64,000 bases of DNA from Verrucomicrobiota bacterium (GCA_028293545.1 JAQGOP010000053.1:1-64000), one strand, 5' to 3'. Counted from the first letter of the stretch, positions 11,189-21,612 are shown. Notes: a model not told the origin generated them from the sequence alone. Numbers and translations are program-made.

Positions 11189-11654
11189 GGACGGGTTGCG
11201 CGGAGGAAAAATCCTCGACCACGGTCGAGGTTGAGAACTCGGCGCCAACCGCCGCCAAGGGATTCGTTCGACGGGCGCAGCCGACAACTTTACGGATGGC
11301 GGCGACGAGGGTATCGGGTGGCGCGGATTTCAAGAGATACCCGACGGCCCCGGCCTGACGGGCGATCTCCTCGGTCGCGGGATTCGCGTCGTTGGTCAGG
11401 ATTATGATCGGCACATCGTGCCCATCGAGTTTGAGGCGGGATTGAAGCTCGAGCCCACTCATGCCCGGCATGCGGACATCGAGCAGCAGGCACGCGGCGT
11501 CATCGATCTGATTTGAACTGAGGAATCCTTCCGCGGACGCGTACACGCGGGGGGCGAAACCGTGCAGGTGGAGAATCAACTGAAGTCCACGGCGAATGCC
11601 GGGATGGTCGTCAACGAGGGCGATCGTGACGGGAGACAAATCGGGGGTAATCAT
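11181..11654 (-). CDS. Receiver-domain response regulator without output domain
   Basis: The 157-residue protein is essentially one CheY-like receiver domain. Acidic pocket D15-D16 (VDDH), phospho-acceptor D59 (LLLDVRMPG), T87 and K109 (LLKS) are all in place, so it should be phosphorylatable. After residue 120 there is only a low-complexity tail, with no DNA-binding domain, although the receiver resembles the FixJ/NarL group. It may act as a phosphate sink or through protein contacts. No histidine kinase is adjacent. It overlaps the start of a small membrane protein gene. Confidence 0.85.
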   Translation of the reverse strand: MITPDLSPVTIALVDDHPGIRRGLQLILHLHGFAPRVYASAEGFLSSNQIDDAACLLLDVRMPGMSGLELQSRLKLDGHDVPIIILTNDANPATEEIARQAGAVGYLLKSAPPDTLVAAIRKVVGCARRTNPLAAVGAEFSTSTVVEDFSSAQPVHV

Positions 11655-11956
11655 TGGATGCTGGGGTTACTGAAAGCGCGCTAACTATACTCACAAAATC
11701 GCCGCTGGGTATCGGGGTTCTTCCCATATCTTGAAAATTTTCAGCAAAGGAGGCACGAGGTGAAGTGGCTTCCCCTGCCTGGTCGGGTGACCTCTTTCTG
11801 ACGCTCCGCGGTCTCCATGACAAAAATCCGGGGCGGCTCAAGCAAACGGACCTGGCCGACGCGTGCGGCCGGGTGAAGGGGTTGGGAATTCGTCGCAGAG
11901 GCCACAGCGAGGGGCTGAGGAGTTGACCCCGGACCCGGGCTCTAGATTAACGAGGC
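11655..11956. other. Gene-free gap between response regulator and mpl
   Basis: About 300 bp between divergent genes. No repeat copy, RNA gene or convincing promoter pair is seen. A TATAGT hexamer (minus strand, around 11684-11689) could be a -10 box for the response regulator, but no good -35 partner lies at the right distance. Confidence 0.4.
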
Positions 11957-13380
<1,424 letters not shown>

Positions 13381-13384
<4 letters not shown>

Positions 13385-13507
13385 CGCAGGCGGCCCGCCT
13401 GCTTTGCTGAAGTAGCCAGTAGCGTGTAGTGAGTAGCGAGCATTCCGGGCAAAGGTCCCCATATTCCTGCTCGCTACTTCCCAGAGCAGGCGGGCCGCCT
13501 GCGCTAC
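13381..13507. repeat. Inverted pair of family A repeats between mpl and rimO
   Basis: Left copy at 13381-13402 (GTAGC then GCAGGCGGCCCGCCTGC), right copy at 13486-13507 in opposite orientation, flanking a core rich in GTAGC motifs (AAGTAGCCAGTAGCGTGTAG). The layout is like a small MITE. The left copy supplies the mpl stop codon; the right copy ends three bases from the rimO stop. The hairpins could end transcription of both convergent genes. Confidence 0.85.
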
Positions 13508-13509
13508 TT

Positions 13510-14925
13510 TTACTGCGCCTGTTTCGCGATCTTGTAGACCACGGGCTGTGACCCGGTGGGCAGAGCGAGGAGATCGTAGTCGTGAAAGGAATTAATCTTC
13601 ACGTCGACGAACTCGCTGACCGGCAATTCGCGCGGCACGTAGACGCGGCCGTCGATGTCGGGTGCGTCGGCTTCGCCGCGGGCGATGCCGGGTTCTTCCA
13701 CGAGCACCTTGATCGTGCGGCCGACGAAACTCTTTGAAACCTCGCGGGCGATGTCCTGCTGCAGCGCCATCACCTTGTGCCAGCGCGCTTCCTTCACCTT
13801 CGCCGGGATCTGGTCCTCCATTTTGGCGCCGCGCGTGCCTTCCTCCTGGGAATAACGAAACACGCCGAGACGCTCGAATTTGGTTTCGCGAATGAACGCG
13901 CAGAGTTCATCGACATCCTCCTCGGTTTCACCGGGGAAACCGACGATGAAGGTCGTGCGCACGGCGATGCCCGGAATACCCGCGCGAATCCGGCGGATGA
14001 GGTCGCGAATATAGTCGCCGCTGGTCTCGCGCTGCATGCGGCCGAGCATGTTGTCGCTGATGTGCTGGAGCGGGATGTCGATGTAACGCGCCACTTTCGG
14101 GCACTCGGCGATCGTCCTGATCAACTCATCGCTCCAATGTGCGGGATGCGTGTAGAGGAGGCGGATCCAGAACTCGCCTTCGATGGCGTTGAGCTGGCGG
14201 AGCAAGGTGGTGAGGGCGGTGCCGCGCGTGGAATCGACGGGCGTGCGGGGATTGGGGCGCTGCTCCCAGGTGTCCATCCCGAAGAAAGTCGTATCCTGGG
14301 AAATCAGGTTGATCTCCTTGACGCCTTCCTTGACCAGCTGGCGCGCTTCGGCGACGACGCTCTCGACCGTGCGGCTGCGGTGACGCCCGCGGATCTGCGG
14401 GATGATGCAGAACGTGCAGGGGTGGTTGCAGCCCTCGGCGATCTTGATGTACGCGAAATGTTTCGGCGTGAGCCGGAAGCGCGGAGTGTCGTAGTCGGGA
14501 ATATAGGTCGACCGTGGCGTGACGAAATTCTCGGGCGTCGGGTTAGCGCCTCGTTCCTTCGCGTAGATGCCCTCGATGATCGGCGCAATCTTGGTGATCT
14601 GGTCGAGGCCGATGAAGGCGTCGACTTCGTGGGCGAGCTCACCCGTCAGGTTCTTGGAAAAACGCTGCGACATGCAGCCCGCGACGATCAGCTTCTGCTC
14701 CTTGCGGCGCTTCCGCATCCCCCGGTTCTGGTGAATCTCGAGGATGTGCCCAATGGATTCCTCCTTGGAGGAATCGATGAAGGAGCAGGTGTTGACGATG
14801 ACGACGTCGGCTTTTTCCGCTTCCGGAATGACCACCATCCCGGCCTGGTGCAGGTGGCCGATCATGATCTCGCTATCGACGAGGTTCTTGGCGCAACCGA
14901 GGGAAATAAGGCTGACCTTGATCAC
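13510..14925 (-). CDS. rimO: Ribosomal protein uS12 methylthiotransferase RimO
   Basis: RimO adds a methylthio group to an aspartate of ribosomal protein uS12 using radical SAM chemistry. The N-terminal UPF0004 domain has cysteines C11, C47 and C84; the radical SAM triad is C166-x3-C170-x2-C173 (EGCNHPCTFC); the C-terminal TRAM domain includes DIDGRVYVPRELPVSEFVDV. The start is probably the GTG at 14925 (VIKVSLISLGCAK), giving 471 residues; the frame is open a further 20 codons upstream without an ATG. It is preceded by an intrinsic terminator, so it has its own promoter or weak read-through. Confidence 0.93.
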   Translation of the reverse strand: MIKVSLISLGCAKNLVDSEIMIGHLHQAGMVVIPEAEKADVVIVNTCSFIDSSKEESIGHILEIHQNRGMRKRRKEQKLIVAGCMSQRFSKNLTGELAHEVDAFIGLDQITKIAPIIEGIYAKERGANPTPENFVTPRSTYIPDYDTPRFRLTPKHFAYIKIAEGCNHPCTFCIIPQIRGRHRSRTVESVVAEARQLVKEGVKEINLISQDTTFFGMDTWEQRPNPRTPVDSTRGTALTTLLRQLNAIEGEFWIRLLYTHPAHWSDELIRTIAECPKVARYIDIPLQHISDNMLGRMQRETSGDYIRDLIRRIRAGIPGIAVRTTFIVGFPGETEEDVDELCAFIRETKFERLGVFRYSQEEGTRGAKMEDQIPAKVKEARWHKVMALQQDIAREVSKSFVGRTIKVLVEEPGIARGEADAPDIDGRVYVPRELPVSEFVDVKINSFHDYDLLALPTGSQPVVYKIAKQAQ

Positions 14926-14965
14926 AGGAGAATGAATGGGCTCTGAACGACGGGTTTGAACCGGG

Positions 14966-14996
14966 AATAAAAAACCGCGGCACAAGGCCGCGGTTT
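14966..14996 (-). terminator. Intrinsic terminator of the 32-aa basic protein gene
   Basis: Minus-strand stem AAACCGCGGC, five-base loop, GCCGCGGTTT, followed by a run of T (TTTTATT). The 10-bp stem is perfect (14972-14981 with 14987-14996). Confidence 0.8.
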
Positions 14997-15021
14997 CAAT
15001 AATCGGCAGTGTCGCAGCGGT

Positions 15022-15120
15022 TTACTTCTTCTTGGCGGCGGTCTTTTCGCGGGCTTTGCGGCGCTTCAAATAAGCGGCGCGGCGTTTTCGTTTGATGTAC
15101 TTGTTGAGTTGTTGGCCCAT
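15022..15120 (-). CDS. Small conserved-looking basic protein (32 aa)
   Basis: Reads MGQQLNKYIKRKRRAAYLKR and ends in REKTAAKKK, about half lysine plus arginine. It has an ATG, an ordinary stop, and is followed 26 bp later by an intrinsic terminator, so it is a self-contained transcription unit. The size and composition resemble small ribosome-associated proteins such as bTHX, but no residue-level match is claimed. I recall similar short MGQ...NK.IKR.RR.AYLKR proteins annotated as hypothetical in Verrucomicrobiota; that is memory, not a search. Confidence 0.7.
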   Translation of the reverse strand: MGQQLNKYIKRKRRAAYLKRRKAREKTAAKKK

Positions 15121-15219
15121 GGTGTTGGTGAAATGAAAGGGTCAGCATCCCCAGCGCAGCGCGGGAGTCAAGGGCGCACTCCGCGTTGCGCCATGCGAAT
15201 CCGGGGTTCGATCTTCGGA

Positions 15220-15241
15220 GCAGGCTGGCCGCCTGCGCTAC
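15220..15241 (+). repeat. Dispersed repeat family A at the Rsm22-like gene stop
   Basis: GCAGGCTGGCCGCCTGC then GCTAC. The CTA at 15238-15240 is the TAG stop of the minus-strand Rsm22-like gene. Confidence 0.85.
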
Positions 15242-16245
15242 CCCGAGCGCAAGGCTTCGCCGCCGAGGATGGTTTCGCCTTCGCGGCGCCAGCGATAGAT
15301 CAGCGGCGCCTTGGTGCGGTCGAGTTCCTTGAAAAGCGCGGGATCCGCGCGCTTCGGAAGCGTCAGGTCAGCCAGGCCGGCGGCGTCGCAATTGAGCAGG
15401 CGGGCGTAAGGCTTGAAGTGTTCGGGGCGTCCGATGACCCGGGAAAGGCCTTCCGGCGTGGCGACGCGGGAGGAACGCTCCAAGGCGATGAAACAATAGG
15501 GGAGGCTACGCAGGTCGATGCCGGCGCGCTGGCCGAATTTGACCCAATCGGTGTTGGCGAAAATTTCCGCCGGGGCCGGGGCGAAAAAATGACACCAGTC
15601 GCGCTCGCGGCCTGGCGCGAGCGCGGGACACAAATTCCGATGGGTGCACGGCGCGATGACGCTGAATTCCGCGAGCCACGCATCGCGCAGTGCGCCCAAG
15701 GCCCGGCTGACGTCGTGCGTGCCGGGTTCGACCCAGATGACCGCCTGCGCGCGCGTCACGAGGGACTTCAACGCGGCCAGGGCATCCGGGCCCAGTTCAT
15801 TGAGGACGTGGCTCACGAGCAGAAGCCCGATGGGCTCGTCGCCCGCGAGAAAACCCGGCGTCACGGTTTGGACATCGACCTTGGGAAACGCCCGCGTGGC
15901 GGCATCGGCGGCGAAATCGCATGCGGCGGGCGAGTGATCCCAGAGCTGGAGCGCGTCGAACGACTCCGCGCCAAACGCGGAAATGACCCGGCGCCCGGCG
16001 ACACCGCTGCCGCAGCCCCAGTCGAGCACCGAGCGCAGCGGGGCCGCAGCCGACGGCGCCCAGCCTCGCATTTTCAGTTCGCGGATAACGTGGTCCCATT
16101 TCCAGCCGATGCGTTCGCCGTAGGTGAGATCGTAGCTGGCGAGCTCGCTGGCGGATTTCCAGTAAGGGCCGTCGCCCGCTTTGCCGGTGAGGAATCCTTC
16201 GCGCAGCCGATCGAGGGCGGTCCAATCAAGTTCGGTCCAAATCAC
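15238..16245 (-). CDS. Rsm22-like SAM-dependent methyltransferase
   Basis: A 335-residue Rossmann methyltransferase. The SAM loop is VLDWGCGSGVAG (about 72-83), then VSHVLNELG (about 143-151) and WVEPGTHD (about 170). A cysteine cluster CTHRNLCPA...RDWCHF (about 198-219) is typical of the Rsm22 family, which in mitochondria is linked to small-subunit ribosome assembly; the bacterial substrate is not established. The start is GTG with no clear ribosome-binding site. Its TAG stop is provided by a family A repeat. It is followed (transcriptionally) by a gap and rimO, and preceded by another methyltransferase gene on the same strand. Confidence 0.75.
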   Translation of the reverse strand: MIWTELDWTALDRLREGFLTGKAGDGPYWKSASELASYDLTYGERIGWKWDHVIRELKMRGWAPSAAAPLRSVLDWGCGSGVAGRRVISAFGAESFDALQLWDHSPAACDFAADAATRAFPKVDVQTVTPGFLAGDEPIGLLLVSHVLNELGPDALAALKSLVTRAQAVIWVEPGTHDVSRALGALRDAWLAEFSVIAPCTHRNLCPALAPGRERDWCHFFAPAPAEIFANTDWVKFGQRAGIDLRSLPYCFIALERSSRVATPEGLSRVIGRPEHFKPYARLLNCDAAGLADLTLPKRADPALFKELDRTKAPLIYRWRREGETILGGEALRSG

Positions 16246-16269
16246 TTTTAAAATTCGTGGTGGTGTAAA

Positions 16270-16368
16270 GTAGCGCAGGCGGCCCGCCTGCCCGGGGAAG
16301 GTCGAATGCCCGGCGCCTAATGTCTAACGCGGAATTTCGAGCCTCGGAGCAGGCGGGTGCCGTGCTAC
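16270..16368. repeat. Inverted pair of family A repeats, one degenerate
   Basis: A clean copy at 16270-16291 and a degenerate opposite copy at 16349-16368 (GCAGGCGGGTGCCGTGCTAC). The CTA of the degenerate copy is the TAG stop of the minus-strand methyltransferase gene at 16365. The pair fills the gap before the Rsm22-like gene. Confidence 0.75.
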
Positions 16369-17537
16369 TTCCGGAGATCGAGCCCGAGCTGCGACGCCAG
16401 GGACTGCGTGTGGATGCCGTAGAACGCGGCGAACTCCCTGAGCCTTTCCGCACTGCGCGCATCACCGGGTTCGCGGTTTTTGATGCCCGCGATCATCAGG
16501 TTTTTCGCGGTGTGCTCGGTCGAGATGAATTCGAAGACCTTCGTGCGATATCCCGCCCACTCGAGCAACTGGGCCCGCAGGGCGTCGGTGACGAACTCGG
16601 CTTGGCGCTCCTGGAAAATCCCGTGGCGGAGGGCGTCGGCGAGCACGGGCGGCGCGGCCAGTTGGGCGCGGAGTTCCTTCTGGCAACAAGGGGACACCAC
16701 GAGCAGCGCGGCGCGCCCGGCAATTCCCTTCGCCAATGCGTCGTCGGTCGCGGTGTCGCAGGCGTGCAGGGCGATCAGGATGTCGATCTCCGGCACGTCG
16801 ACGCTCACGATCGAACCACTCGTGAATGTCAGCCGCGCGGAGCAACCGGTGTCGAGGGCGACCCGGTTGCAGAGGTCGACGAGTTCCGGGCGGGACTCGA
16901 TGCCGCGGACTTTGGCGCGATCCCCGAGCAGCGCGCTGACGGCGAACGTGAGGTAGCCTTTGCCCGAGCCCATATCGACGACGTTGAGCGGCCGTCCCTC
17001 GGGCAGCGGGGTTTCGGCGATGAGATGACCCAGCAGTTCGGCGAAATTCTGGATCTGGCGGAATTTGTCGGCCATCCCTTCGCGCGGCTGCCCGCGTTCG
17101 TTGACGACGCCCAAAGCCCGCAGCCACGGCGAATCAGCGGGAATAGTGCGAATTTTCGCGCGATCGTTGCCGCCGGGCCCAGCCGCGGTGGGCGCGTGGC
17201 GTTTCTCGCGCAGCCGGGCCGAGCCGTCGGGCTGGCATTCCAGTTGGGCCGAGGCGTTGGTGGTGAACAAGTGGGCGTCGAGAAAATCGCCTCCGACCAG
17301 TCCCTCGATCAACGCGAGCGCGCTTTCGGGCGGGTGGTTCTTGGTGACGTCGCGCGTGTCGTGGCGCCAGACGAACGCGAGGTGCGGGCCGGCCTTCAGC
17401 CCAACGGGGCGCACAAAAAGATTTTGCAGCGCCGGGTCGGCGCCGCGGGGTTTGCCCAGCGTGAGCTTCACGAATGAAGCGTCGGTGACCGCTTGGCGTA
17501 ACAGCGAAAAGAAGCGAGGGCGGGCATCGACGGGCAT
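16365..17537 (-). CDS. Class I SAM-dependent methyltransferase (Methyltransf_32-like)
   Basis: A 390-residue protein with an N-terminal region of about 165 residues (LVKL-type beta strands, not recognised) and a C-terminal methyltransferase core. Visible are NVVDMGSGKGYLTFAV (about 188-203), IESRPELVDLCN (about 215), LIALHACDTATDDALAKGI (about 258) and VVSPCCQKEL (about 285). The HACD...D and PCC motifs are those of the Methyltransf_32 group, which includes tRNA- or rRNA-modifying enzymes of uncertain target. The ATG at 17537 is preceded within five bases by the stop of the LMF-like gene, so the two are probably cotranscribed. Confidence 0.75.
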   Translation of the reverse strand: MPVDARPRFFSLLRQAVTDASFVKLTLGKPRGADPALQNLFVRPVGLKAGPHLAFVWRHDTRDVTKNHPPESALALIEGLVGGDFLDAHLFTTNASAQLECQPDGSARLREKRHAPTAAGPGGNDRAKIRTIPADSPWLRALGVVNERGQPREGMADKFRQIQNFAELLGHLIAETPLPEGRPLNVVDMGSGKGYLTFAVSALLGDRAKVRGIESRPELVDLCNRVALDTGCSARLTFTSGSIVSVDVPEIDILIALHACDTATDDALAKGIAGRAALLVVSPCCQKELRAQLAAPPVLADALRHGIFQERQAEFVTDALRAQLLEWAGYRTKVFEFISTEHTAKNLMIAGIKNREPGDARSAERLREFAAFYGIHTQSLASQLGLDLRK

Positions 17538-17541
17538 GGGA

Positions 17542-18984
17542 TTACCCGAGCGAAACCGGCTGGACGTAATAGTCGAGCGGCGAGCGTTGCCAGACCTGGC
17601 CGGTGCGACGGCGCGTGACGGCGTCGGTGAAATGATATTCGTAGCGCACGACGCGAATGAACTTCGGCGGTGATTTTGGAAAGGGATTGTGCGCAAAGAG
17701 CGCGAGCACTTGGGGCGTGCCGCGAAGCAGGTGTTCGCTGAGGGTGAGCATCCATGGATTGTCCCCGGGCGATTCCAGCGCGGCAAACCACAGCTGCCAA
17801 TCCAGGCGCGGCTGGAAGGGTGCGATCCAACCCGGGCTGCGCCTGAGGTCACCGGGCTTGTAAGGAAGTTCGTAGGGCTGCCAGGTGCGGCGGTCGTCGC
17901 TCCCTTCAATGATCAACTCCGGGCGCGGGTGCGTCATCACCGCGAAAAGTCCGTAGCTGTTGAAACTCCGAAATGGACGAACCCATGCGTCCAGCGGCGC
18001 GACCAGGCGCTGGATCGAATCGATCCGCGCCAGGCGCGGCATCGCGAGGATTGAAGTATAGATGATCGCGCCGATGGCGAAGGCCCGGAGCGGCCAGGTG
18101 GCCGCCACGCGATGGGGTTTCACGCTGGCGAGGACCGGCCGGCGCAGCACCCGCTGCCACCACGCATCGTCGAGCCAGAGCAGGCAGAGCGCGATGGTGA
18201 GGAAATCGAAGAACGTGTAGTTCCCCGTCAGCGCGATCAGCACCATGAACCCGGCGATGAGCAGCGCGCCCACATGACGGATCGAACGCGGGGCGAAGAC
18301 GGCGAAGGGCGCGACGAGTTCGATGACGAACATGACGACGCATGAAACCTGGTGAAACCACAGCGGCAGCTGGTGGAAAAACCATGATAGCGGCGTGGGC
18401 AGGGGTTGGGATTCGTAGTGAAAGGCCAGCGCGCTGAGTCCACGCCATGCGACGTCGCCGCTGCCGAGCTTCACAGCGCCCGACAACACCATCAGTCGAA
18501 ACAGCAGCCACCACATCAACAGCAACGCGAGGCGCGGGGGTTCGACCCGATGCCAGCCGGGCCGGAGGCCCCACGGCGAAAGGAAGATCGCGGGAAGCGT
18601 GGCTTCGAGGAGCAGGGCATCCCATTGGTAGCCGTAGAAAACCTGGCCCGCGCCGCACAGGGAGAGATAGCACGCCCACATGCCCGCGAGCGAAAGCGCC
18701 GGTGCGATCCCCGCGAAAAGGAGGCCGGCGAGCACGACGCCGATCGCGCACAGGACGGCCAGCGCATGGTCGGCGCCGATCCACCAGCAGAGCGACGGGA
18801 GTTCAAAATAAGCGCGCGGACCCATCTGCGCCCGGACCGCGTCGAAATAATCCTGCGCGGGAAGAATTCCGTGCGGACCCACCAGGCCCGCGGATTGGGT
18901 CCAAAACGAAACAAACGCGACCAGGTAGATCAGCGCCAGTGCACGCAGGAAAAGCCAGGCCGAGAAACTGAAGCGGTTGGGCAT
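17542..18984 (-). CDS. Lipase maturation factor (LMF1)-family membrane protein
   Basis: A 480-residue polytopic membrane protein with about eight to ten hydrophobic helices, then a soluble tail. Family features are the N-terminal FWTQSAGLVGPHGILPAQDY, GYQWDALLLEA, the tryptophan/arginine-rich FRLMVLSGAVKLGSGD, and the C-terminal RYEYHFTD...RRRTGQVW. The animal LMF1 protein helps lipases fold in the ER; the bacterial homologues have no established function. It is the first gene of a likely pair with the methyltransferase at 16365. Family identity is clear; role is unknown. Confidence 0.85.
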   Translation of the reverse strand: MPNRFSFSAWLFLRALALIYLVAFVSFWTQSAGLVGPHGILPAQDYFDAVRAQMGPRAYFELPSLCWWIGADHALAVLCAIGVVLAGLLFAGIAPALSLAGMWACYLSLCGAGQVFYGYQWDALLLEATLPAIFLSPWGLRPGWHRVEPPRLALLLMWWLLFRLMVLSGAVKLGSGDVAWRGLSALAFHYESQPLPTPLSWFFHQLPLWFHQVSCVVMFVIELVAPFAVFAPRSIRHVGALLIAGFMVLIALTGNYTFFDFLTIALCLLWLDDAWWQRVLRRPVLASVKPHRVAATWPLRAFAIGAIIYTSILAMPRLARIDSIQRLVAPLDAWVRPFRSFNSYGLFAVMTHPRPELIIEGSDDRRTWQPYELPYKPGDLRRSPGWIAPFQPRLDWQLWFAALESPGDNPWMLTLSEHLLRGTPQVLALFAHNPFPKSPPKFIRVVRYEYHFTDAVTRRRTGQVWQRSPLDYYVQPVSLG

Positions 18985-19063
18985 CGGATCGGGGTGGGGC
19001 GGGACCGCCCGCCAACCGGCCCGTCCGTGGATAACGTCGGCGGCGCGCCGGGCGGTCGCGGTC

Positions 19064-20038
19064 CTACCGGGGCAGAAATTCCGTGGTCATCGCTTTTTCC
19101 ACCGTGACTTTCCCTTTCGGCAAAATCCCCAGCTCCTCGAGCTGAGCGATCTGGGTGGCGTAGCGCTTGGGGTCGAGGCGTCCCACTTTCGCGGCGCCGC
19201 CGTCGGGGTCGCGCCCGGTGACGAGCTTTTCGTCGACGATCATCTTGCGCGAGAAATTCATGAAGTCGTCGGTGTTCGTGGCGTTGGCCTTTTTCAGCGC
19301 CTCGTGGGCCGGGCTCGGGTCGCCCGCGACGTAATCCTGCCACCCGCGGATGTAAGCGCGGAGGAAGGCGCGCAGCTCCGCCGGGTGCTCGCGCGCGAAT
19401 TTCCGATTCGTCACCAGCACGGCGTAGGAGCGAAACCCCGCGTCCCACGTCGAAAGGAACCGGGGCATCTGCCCGCCGGCCTTCACGATGTGGTAAGGCT
19501 CCGCGATGAAGTAGCCCTGCTGGATCGCCTCCTTGTTGCCCATGAAGGCCGCGACGGAAAAATTCTGCGGAGTGATGGAAACGTGCAGGTGGTATTTTTT
19601 CTGGAGAAACTTGAGGAAGGCCCACTCCGGACGCGCGATGATGACCTTGCCCTGGAGATCCTCGAAGGTGTGGACATTGCTCGCGGCGTGGATCAGGAGC
19701 CCGGAAGGGTCGTCCTGGAACACCGCGGCCACCTGGACGACCGGCAGGCCCTCCGCTTGTTGGAGCAGGGTATTCGTGCTGTCGGCCTGGCCAATGTCGG
19801 CCTGGCCGGTGGCGACCTTGGGCATCACGAACGCGTTCGGCCCGCCGGGCACCAGCGTGACGTCGAGGCCTTCCTCGCGGAAGAAACCACGGGCGAGCGC
19901 CTGGTAAAATCCGCCGTGCTCGGGCTCGGCGACCCAGTCGAGCTGGACCGTGATTTTCGCGAGCGGCTGATCGGCGGCGAGGAGCGCGGCGACCGGAAGG
20001 AGCCCGAGGATGAACCAGCGGAAAAGGGATTTGATCAT
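19064..20038 (-). CDS. NMT1/THI5-like ABC transporter substrate-binding protein
   Basis: A 324-residue secreted binding protein. It has an N-terminal signal peptide (MIKSLFRWFILGLLPVAALL), followed by the NMT1-type opening KITVQLDWVAEPEHGGFYQA, FFREEGLDVTLVPGG and IGQADSTNTLLQQAEGLPVV. The family binds thiamine precursors, pyrimidines, nitrate, sulfonates or riboflavin. No thiamine riboswitch is seen upstream of the operon, so the ligand is open. The start at 20038 was preferred over an in-frame ATG at 20065 because it gives the clean signal peptide. It is the last gene of a three-gene operon: ATPase, permease, binding protein. Confidence 0.88.
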   Translation of the reverse strand: MIKSLFRWFILGLLPVAALLAADQPLAKITVQLDWVAEPEHGGFYQALARGFFREEGLDVTLVPGGPNAFVMPKVATGQADIGQADSTNTLLQQAEGLPVVQVAAVFQDDPSGLLIHAASNVHTFEDLQGKVIIARPEWAFLKFLQKKYHLHVSITPQNFSVAAFMGNKEAIQQGYFIAEPYHIVKAGGQMPRFLSTWDAGFRSYAVLVTNRKFAREHPAELRAFLRAYIRGWQDYVAGDPSPAHEALKKANATNTDDFMNFSRKMIVDEKLVTGRDPDGGAAKVGRLDPKRYATQIAQLEELGILPKGKVTVEKAMTTEFLPR

Positions 20039-20045
20039 GGGAAAA

Positions 20046-20837
20046 TCAGGTGTCGGTTCGCTCATAGGAGTCGTGCCATTGGTGGAGGGTGAGCCAGCTG
20101 AGCGTGAGCACGACTGCGGCAAAGACAAACCCGAGCACGCAGGTCACCGCGGCCGTGGCGAACAGCGCGGGATATTTCGCCTGGCTGGAATAGATGATGG
20201 CCTGGAAACCGAGGCCGCCGCCGTCGCCCGCGGAACTGCCGGCAAAGGTTTCGCCGACGAGCGCGCCGATCGGCGCCACGGTTGCCGCGATGCGGAGACC
20301 GGTGAAGAAATACGGCAGCGCGGCGGGAACGCGCAGGCGGAAGATTTCCTGGAGCCGGCTCGCGCGATACATTCGAAAAAGCTCGAGCAGGTTTCGATCG
20401 GTCGAGATCAGGCCTTGCGTGGTGTTCACGACGAGCGGGAAAAAACAGATCAGGAAGGTAATGATGACGACGCTCTTGATCCCGGGGCCGACCCACAGGA
20501 CGAGGATGGGGGCAAAGATGATGATCGGGATCATCTGGAGCATCATGAGATAGGGGTAGAGGCTGATGCGGACCAGCGGTGACAGCGAGAGGGTGAGGGC
20601 GAACCCCGCGCTGATGACCACGGCGCAACCGAAGCCGAGGAGCGCACCGGTCGCGGTGTTGCGCGCGGCTTGGGCGAAGGATTCGGCATTATCGCGCAGC
20701 GCGAGGATGATGTCCCCGGGGGTCGGCAACAGGAAACGCATCTCCTCCGCCATCGAATAATGGATGGCGTACCAAGCCAGGACGAAGAGCACGCCGGTGA
20801 CAGTCGGCAGCAGGATCTTGAGCGCGCGCGAAGGCAT
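20046..20837 (-). CDS. ABC transporter permease (NitT/TauT type)
   Basis: A 263-residue inner-membrane permease with about six helices. The cytoplasmic coupling loop is LLELFRMYRASRLQEIFRLR followed by VPAALPYFFTGLRIA, the EAA-type motif of BPD_transp_1 permeases. The gene sits 4 bp after the ATPase gene and 7 bp before the binding-protein gene, consistent with one operon. Confidence 0.9.
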   Translation of the reverse strand: MPSRALKILLPTVTGVLFVLAWYAIHYSMAEEMRFLLPTPGDIILALRDNAESFAQAARNTATGALLGFGCAVVISAGFALTLSLSPLVRISLYPYLMMLQMIPIIIFAPILVLWVGPGIKSVVIITFLICFFPLVVNTTQGLISTDRNLLELFRMYRASRLQEIFRLRVPAALPYFFTGLRIAATVAPIGALVGETFAGSSAGDGGGLGFQAIIYSSQAKYPALFATAAVTCVLGFVFAAVVLTLSWLTLHQWHDSYERTDT

Positions 20838-20841
20838 CGGT

Positions 20842-21612
20842 TCAGGCCACGGCAGACTCGACGGAGCGGAGGATTCGCGAGACTTCGGCGACCAGGTCGC
20901 GGTACTCGCGCGACAGCCGGGTGGCCTCGGTGCGCGGGTAGGCGAAGGGCACGGCGACTTCGGTGTGAATGCGCCCCGGATTCGCGGCCATCACGAGGAT
21001 GCGATTGGAGAGGAAGACCGCTTCGGCCACGGAATGGGTCACGAAGAAAGCGGTCCATGCTTCCTGCTGACGGATCGCGAGGAGTTCTTCATTGAGATGC
21101 TCGCGCGTCATTTCATCGAGTGCGCCGAAGGGTTCGTCGAGCAGCAGGATTTTTGGGGAAAGCGAAAGGGCGCGGGCGATCGAGACGCGCATTTTTTGCC
21201 CGCCGGAGAGCTGCCGCGGGTAAGCATCGCCGCGATCGCCGAGGCGGACCAGTTCGAGGACGCGCCGGCAGGTGGCGCGGCGCTGGGTGGGCGCGACGCC
21301 GCGGAGTTTCTGGGGGAGGCCGACGTTTTTCTGCACCGTGAGCCAGGGGAGGAGGGTGGGTTCCTGGAAAACGAAGGCGAGGTCCGCTGCGGCCTGCTCG
21401 GGTGTCTGGCCGCCGACGGCGATGTGGCCGTCGGAGAGGGGGCTCAAGCCGGCGATGAGCCGGAGGAGGGTGGATTTGCCGCAGCCGCTGGGGCCGATGA
21501 GGCTCACGAAATCGCCCGGCTGCGCGGCGATGCTGACGCGATGGAGCACGACGGGGCCGTCGCCGTAGCGCTTGGTGACATCAAGAAGTTCAACGGAAGG
21601 CGTCGCAGCCAT
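20842..21612 (-). CDS. ABC transporter ATP-binding protein (NitT/TauT type)
   Basis: A 256-residue ATPase. Walker A is GPSGCGKST (about 41-49), the Q-loop is FVFQEPTLLPWLTV, the signature LSGGQKMRVSIARAL, Walker B ILLLDEPFGALDEMT, and the H-loop VTHSVAEAV. It energises the permease encoded next to it. It is the first gene of the operon; 70 bp upstream begins the left inverted repeat of the GxxExxY element. Confidence 0.92.
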   Translation of the reverse strand: MAATPSVELLDVTKRYGDGPVVLHRVSIAAQPGDFVSLIGPSGCGKSTLLRLIAGLSPLSDGHIAVGGQTPEQAAADLAFVFQEPTLLPWLTVQKNVGLPQKLRGVAPTQRRATCRRVLELVRLGDRGDAYPRQLSGGQKMRVSIARALSLSPKILLLDEPFGALDEMTREHLNEELLAIRQQEAWTAFFVTHSVAEAVFLSNRILVMAANPGRIHTEVAVPFAYPRTEATRLSREYRDLVAEVSRILRSVESAVA

